Assembly (NCBI GenBank): GCA_964386865.1
Contig: CAYLUN010000079.1
Coordinates: 1-25,651 of the forward strand
Length of the DNA stretch: 25,651 nucleotides
Direction: 5' to 3'
Source of the DNA: CAYLUN01 sp964386865
GTDB lineage: Bacteria > Verrucomicrobiota > Kiritimatiellia > RFP12 > UBA1067
The position numbers and the translations under genes were made by a program. How positions within the stretch are numbered: position 1 is the stretch's first letter; each line of letters begins with the position of its first letter. Under the pieces are notes generated by a model. It saw only the letters and a program-made list of their open reading frames with translations. It did not search any database and had not been told where the DNA came from. This document shows, piece by piece, positions 22,462 to 25,651 of this stretch.

Positions 22462-22561
22462 NNNNNNNNNNNNNNNNNNNNNNNNNNNNNNNNNNNNNNN
22501 NNNNNNNNNNNNNNNNNNNNNNNNNNNNNNNNNNNNNNNNNNNNNNNNNNNNNNNNNNNNN
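22462..22561. other. Assembly gap (100 N)
   Basis: Exactly 100 N, directly after a REP-like hairpin and one base before the cytidine deaminase stop codon. Missing sequence between the cytidine deaminase and HAD genes could be of any length and could contain more repeats or a gene. Confidence 0.98.
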
Positions 22562-22990
22562 TCAGGCCAAGCTCGAAAAACTCAGCGGCAGCAGCTCGCC
22601 CAGCGTGGCGGTGATGACCGTGCCGCCCTTCTTGAGCCGAGCGATGAACAGGGGCGTTTCGGGCGGGCACAGCTCGGCCAGCACCTGCCGGCAGGCGCCG
22701 CAGGGCGCGGCGGCCTTCTTGTCGCCGCCGGCCACAGCCAGCGCCGCGAACGCGCGGCAGCCCGCGCTCACCGCCTTGAAGAGCGCCGTGCGCTCGGCGC
22801 ACACGCTCAGCCCGTACGAGATGTTCTCTACGTTGCAGCCGGTGTAGATCTGGCCGTCGAGCGTGAGCACCGCCGCGCCCACCGGGTAGCGGGAGTAGGG
22901 GCAGTAGGCGTTCTCCGCCGCGTCGCGCGCGGCCTGGATGAGCAAGTCACGGACGGGCTTGCTGATGGGTACTTGAGGTTGCCGCTTCAT
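22562..22990 (-). CDS. cdd: Cytidine deaminase
   Basis: The 142-residue protein has the full zinc site. The ligand cysteine and catalytic glutamate are in VCAERTALF (about residues 64-72), and the second and third zinc cysteines are in PCGACRQVL (about 96-104). AAENAYCPYSRYPVGAAV and TGCNVENISYGLSVCAER are standard family blocks. It hydrolyses cytidine and deoxycytidine to uridine and deoxyuridine in the cytoplasm. Length fits the small tetrameric class. GAGGAG four bases upstream fixes the start. It ends right at the N gap but its stop codon is visible. It lies downstream of the nucleoside phosphorylase gene on the same strand, its natural pathway partner. Confidence 0.95.
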   Translation of the reverse strand: MKRQPQVPISKPVRDLLIQAARDAAENAYCPYSRYPVGAAVLTLDGQIYTGCNVENISYGLSVCAERTALFKAVSAGCRAFAALAVAGGDKKAAAPCGACRQVLAELCPPETPLFIARLKKGGTVITATLGELLPLSFSSLA

Positions 22991-23005
22991 AAGACTCCTC
23001 GATTA

Positions 23006-23250
23006 ATTGTCACAAAAGAACACAAGGAACACAGAGAATTAAGATGGGGAAGCGGATGTTGTTGTTCCACCTGAAGGCCCGCCTTGCGCAAGCGGTGAGC
23101 CAAGGCGTTCTCATAGACTCTTCTCGAGGTGTTCATGGCCATGGTAGAGATGGATGGCATAGGCCGTCTCCCGTATCACATCGCACAATTCTTTAAGGGT
23201 CTTCATTTCCGGCACCTCCTTTGTGCTCGTTGTGTTCGTTTGTGGCTAAT
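23006..23250. mobile_element. Small element with imperfect terminal inverted repeats carrying a GxxExxY remnant
   Basis: Plus-strand sequence at 23006-23041 (with CACAAAAGAACACAAGGAAC) matches the reverse complement of 23219-23250 (with CACAAACGAACACAACGAGC) at roughly 23 of 32 positions. The repeats bracket a frameshifted GxxExxY gene. The AT-richer, CACAA-type composition differs from the GC-rich neighbours. The element separates deoA from cdd. Mobility is inferred from the repeat-bounded structure; no transposase or target duplication was recognised. Confidence 0.45.
23040..23206 (-). pseudogene. Frameshifted, truncated GxxExxY family gene
   Basis: After a strong GGAGG site, an ATG at 23206 opens MKTLKELCDVIRETAYAIHL and continues YHGHEHLEKSL to a stop at 23111-23113. 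In another frame, from 23115, the reading continues YENALAHRLRKAGLQVEQQH then PLPHL. Together these give the GxxExxY family pattern (GHxHLEKVYENALAHRLRKAGL). One extra A between GAGAAG and GTCTAT accounts for the shift. The remaining half of the family domain (the DEDG and LIVELKA parts) is absent; sequence runs into the inverted repeat instead. GxxExxY proteins have no settled function. Confidence 0.8.
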
Positions 23251-24579
23251 CTAACTCTCCTCCACCACGCGTTCGAGAATCAGCCGGCGGGCGAGGACGG
23301 GTTTCTGCGTCAGGCGCACCGCCGCCGCGGCCGCCGACACCAAGGACTGGGCCTTGGCCGCGTCCTGGGCCAGCAGGCGCATCAGCGGCTGGCCGGCCTC
23401 GACCGTCTCGCCCGCCTGCACGAGCCGGTCTGCGCCTGCCGCGGGATCGATCACGTCGGCGGTGGTCGTGCGTCCGCCGCCGAGCTGCAGCACCACGCGG
23501 CCGACCGCCTGCGCGTCCACAAAGGCCACCGTGCCAGCCGCCGGAGCGGGCACGGCCACCGCGGCCCCCGGCTGCGGCAGCCGCGCCGGATCGTCCGCGA
23601 TCCGCACGTCGCCGCCGTGCGCGGCGACCATCCTGCGGAACACCGCCAGCGCGCGGCCGTCGTCGAGGCGCTGCGCCAGCGCGCGGCGCGCGGCTTCAAG
23701 ATCGGGATGCACGCCGCCCAGCACGGTCATCAGCGCCGTCAGCTCCAGCGTCAGCAGGCGCGTGTCCGCCGGGCCGCCGCCCCGCAGGGTCTCGACGGCC
23801 TCGGCCACCTCCACCGCGTTGCCGACGGCGCGGCCGAGCGGCTGGTCCATATCGGTGATCAGCGCGCCGGTCTTGCGGCCGAGGGCCCGGCCCACCCGGC
23901 TCAGGCTCTGCGCTAGGGCGCGGGCGTCGTCGCGCGAGCGCATGAAGGCCGCGCCGCCGCACTTGACGTCAAACACCAGCGTCTCCGCGCCCTCGGCGAG
24001 CTTCTTGGACATGATGCTCGCCGTGATGAGCGGGATGCTCGGCACCGTGCCGGTCACGTCGCGCAGGGCGTAGAGCTTCTTGTCGGCGGGCGCGAGGCGC
24101 TCGGTCTGGCCGATGATCGAGCAGCCGACCTCGGCGACCACGCGCTTGAACGCCTCAACCGAGAGGCGCGTGTTGTAGCCGGGGATGGACTCCAGCTTGT
24201 CGAGCGTGCCTCCGGTGATGCCCAGCCCGCGCCCGGAGATCATGGGCACCGCGAGGCCGGCCGAGGCGGCCAGCGGCGCGATCATCAGCGAGAGCTTGTC
24301 GCCGATGCCGCCCGTCGAGTGCTTGTCGGCCGTCGGCCGCGGCCAGCCGTCGAACGACACGAGGTCGCCGGAGCGCATCATGGCGTCGGTCAGCGTCGCG
24401 GTCTCCTCCGGCGTCATGCCGCGAAAGTAGATCGCCATGGCCAGCGCGGACATCTGGTACTCCGGGATCGACCCCGCCGTAAAGCCCTCGATGAACGCGC
24501 GGATCTCGGCCTCGTCGAGCGTGCCGCCGTCGCGCTTCTTCTCAATCACCCATTGGGGAATCATCACCGGTTTTCGCAT
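23251..24579 (-). CDS. deoA: Thymidine / pyrimidine-nucleoside phosphorylase
   Basis: The 442-residue protein starts at 24579, where AAGGAGG is five bases upstream. The phosphate-binding KHSTGGIGDKLSL and the signature SGRGLGITGGTLDKLESIPG (about residues 115-134) are intact. N-terminal helices, the central alpha/beta domain and the C-terminal beta-hammerhead domain (PAAGTVAFVDAQAVGRVVLQ and QAGETVEAGQPLMRLLA) are all present. It cleaves thymidine or uridine with phosphate to the base and (deoxy)ribose-1-phosphate. Whether it is the thymidine-specific (DeoA) or broader pyrimidine form (Pdp) cannot be decided by eye. cdd follows after a small repeat-bounded element. Confidence 0.93.
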   Translation of the reverse strand: MRKPVMIPQWVIEKKRDGGTLDEAEIRAFIEGFTAGSIPEYQMSALAMAIYFRGMTPEETATLTDAMMRSGDLVSFDGWPRPTADKHSTGGIGDKLSLMIAPLAASAGLAVPMISGRGLGITGGTLDKLESIPGYNTRLSVEAFKRVVAEVGCSIIGQTERLAPADKKLYALRDVTGTVPSIPLITASIMSKKLAEGAETLVFDVKCGGAAFMRSRDDARALAQSLSRVGRALGRKTGALITDMDQPLGRAVGNAVEVAEAVETLRGGGPADTRLLTLELTALMTVLGGVHPDLEAARRALAQRLDDGRALAVFRRMVAAHGGDVRIADDPARLPQPGAAVAVPAPAAGTVAFVDAQAVGRVVLQLGGGRTTTADVIDPAAGADRLVQAGETVEAGQPLMRLLAQDAAKAQSLVSAAAAAVRLTQKPVLARRLILERVVEES

Positions 24580-24600
24580 ACGCCCTCCTTGGGCTTCTTC

Positions 24601-24630
24601 ATCATACCGCATAACCCGCTGCCTGCGCAA
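24601..24630 (-). promoter_or_regulatory. Promoter of the nucleoside phosphorylase gene
   Basis: On the minus strand TTGCGC (24625-24630), 18 bases and TATGAT (24601-24606, 5 of 6) lie about 20 bases before the ATG. The short leader holds the AAGGAGG site. Confidence 0.55.
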
Positions 24631-24673
24631 TTGCCAGGTGTTGTCCGTTGCCCGTTTCCTTGGTGTAGAGGTA

Positions 24674-24702
24674 TTGACGCTGATGGCTGGAGCGTGTACG
24701 CT
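24674..24702 (+). promoter_or_regulatory. Promoter of the DUF6288-like gene
   Basis: TTGACG (24674-24679, 5 of 6), 17 bases and TACGCT (24697-24702) read rightward toward the ATG at 24741, divergent from the phosphorylase promoter. Confidence 0.45.
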
Positions 24703-24740
24703 GTTGTCGTCGGTTGGGTGAACATGTATCCGGGGGTCGC

Positions 24741-25651
24741 ATGCGTATGTCGATTGTGCGGGGAGGGTCAGTCATTCGAGTCGTCGTGCTTGCCGCTGTG
24801 TGGTGCTGCCCTGTCCGGGCGGCGCCGCCGCCGGTGCCGCCCGACCTCACGCAGAGCAACACCGTAGACCGCGCGCTCACCTACAATCTCGGAGCGACCG
24901 GCTTGCGCGGCTGGATCTATACCAAGGCCGCGACCTTCTTGGACAGCCAGCAGGGCCGGACGACGACCGCGAGCCGGCAGATCCTCGTGACGCACGTGGG
25001 CAAGGGGACGCCAGCGGACGGCGTCCTCAAGGTCGACGACGTGATCCTCGGCGTGGACGGCAAGCCCTTTGCTGACGACGCGCGCCAGTGTTTCGGCCGC
25101 GCCATCACCGAGGCGGAGAAGGCGTCGGGCCAAGGCCTGCTGAAGCTCTGGGTCTTCAGGAAGGGCAAGACGGCGAACGTCTCGCTGAAGCTGCGCGTCA
25201 TGGGCTCGTACAGCGACTCCGCGCCGTACGACTGCCCCAAATCCAAGGCGGTCTTCGAAGACGCCTGCCGCGCGCTGGAGAAGGAGCCCCTCCGGGAGGA
25301 CCTGTGGGGCGCGGTGAACGGGCTGGCGCTGCTGGCGACCGGCAAGCCGGAGCTTCTGCCCAAGGTGCAGGCGTGCGCCCGCGCCATGGCGCATGCGACG
25401 CCGAAGCTTGAGCCGAGGCGCGGCCTGGGGATGGTGGTCTGGGACTGGGGCTACAAAGGCCTGTTCCTCTGCGAGTACTATCTGCTCGCCGGCGACAAGG
25501 AGGTGCTGCCCGCGCTCCGCGAATACACCGTCGCGCTCGCCAAGGGGCAGAGCCTGTATGGCACCTTCGGGCACGGCCTCGCAGACCTGACGCCCGACGG
25601 CCAGCTGCACGGCTCGATCCCGCCGTACGGCCCGGTGAACCAGGCCGGGCT
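24741..25651 (+). CDS. Secreted PDZ-domain protein, DUF6288-like (3' end outside window)
   Basis: The open frame runs from 24741 past the window end (303 codons seen). Residues 1-28 form a signal peptide ending near CCPVRAA. YNLGATGLRGWIY then opens the domain, and a PDZ-like fold follows (about residues 75-155: ILVTHVGKGTPADGVLKVDD, VILGVDGKPF and LKLWVFRKGKTANVSLKL). Next is an all-helical region with repeated KAVFEDACRALEK and LLPKVQACARAMAHA segments. WDWGYKGLFLCEYYLLAGDK and YTVALAKGQSLYGTFGHG are strongly reminiscent of DUF6288 proteins, which are numerous in Kiritimatiellota and Lentisphaerota. The role is unknown; export to the periplasm or beyond is predicted. In-frame ATGs at 24741 and 24747 are both possible starts. 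Confidence 0.75.
   Translation, partial: MRMSIVRGGSVIRVVVLAAVWCCPVRAAPPPVPPDLTQSNTVDRALTYNLGATGLRGWIYTKAATFLDSQQGRTTTASRQILVTHVGKGTPADGVLKVDDVILGVDGKPFADDARQCFGRAITEAEKASGQGLLKLWVFRKGKTANVSLKLRVMGSYSDSAPYDCPKSKAVFEDACRALEKEPLREDLWGAVNGLALLATGKPELLPKVQACARAMAHATPKLEPRRGLGMVVWDWGYKGLFLCEYYLLAGDKEVLPALREYTVALAKGQSLYGTFGHGLADLTPDGQLHGSIPPYGPVNQAG

Overview
The window is a high-GC, densely coded stretch of a Gram-negative bacterial chromosome. The best guess for the host is the PVC group, most likely Kiritimatiellota or a close relative. The outer-membrane lipid transport operon points to a diderm. The PVC placement rests on recalled families: a DUF6288-like PDZ protein, a degenerate archaemetzincin-like protein, a GxxExxY remnant, an ELM1-family protein, and abundant short dispersed repeats. 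This is inference from family memory, not a search. Two runs of exactly 100 N (1443-1542, 22462-22561) show a draft scaffold, and both gaps abut the same hairpin repeat.

Layout. 1-1442 (+): part of a TMTC-like membrane protein with TPR-like tail, whose frame contains a duplicated hairpin repeat. 1777-5725 (-): a tight three-gene unit (pilus/secretion-like secreted protein, degenerate archaemetzincin-like protein, fused MFS/spermidine-synthase-like protein). 5865-8176 (-): rpmB, a zinc-ribbon/coiled-coil protein and a BaiN/HI0933-type flavoprotein. 8484-12208 (-): a lipid-transport operon of STAS-MlaE permease, MlaF ATPase, MlaD MCE protein and a PqiC-like lipoprotein. 12397-14729 (+): a secreted protein built of about 17 short repeats, a clear terminator, then a DUF1015 protein. 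14751-16911 (-): a DtxR/MntR-like metal regulator, a 137-bp multi-hairpin palindromic element, an ELM1-family protein and an XRE/zinc-ribbon regulator. 17483-21202 (+): a CDP-alcohol phosphatidyltransferase and a complete DctP-DctQ-DctM TRAP transporter. 21210-24579 (-): an RbsD/FucU-like protein, a HAD 5'-nucleotidase-like protein, cytidine deaminase, a frameshifted GxxExxY remnant inside inverted repeats, and thymidine/pyrimidine-nucleoside phosphorylase. These suggest pyrimidine nucleoside salvage. 24741 to the end (+): the N-terminal part of a DUF6288-like secreted PDZ protein.

The most distinctive feature is the repeat landscape. There are REP-like hairpins with a GTAG foot, 7-bp tandem arrays, and a GGTTCAGCGGTT repeat. 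Several lie in frame inside conserved genes, in linker positions. Because 7 is not a multiple of 3, gain or loss of 7-bp units would shift the frame, so these genes are candidate phase-variable loci. A second pattern is three genes (mlaE, the HAD gene, the phosphatidyltransferase) with no Shine-Dalgarno and a -10-like hexamer exactly 7 nt before the start codon, suggesting leaderless transcripts. No tRNA, rRNA, CRISPR array or intact transposase was seen.
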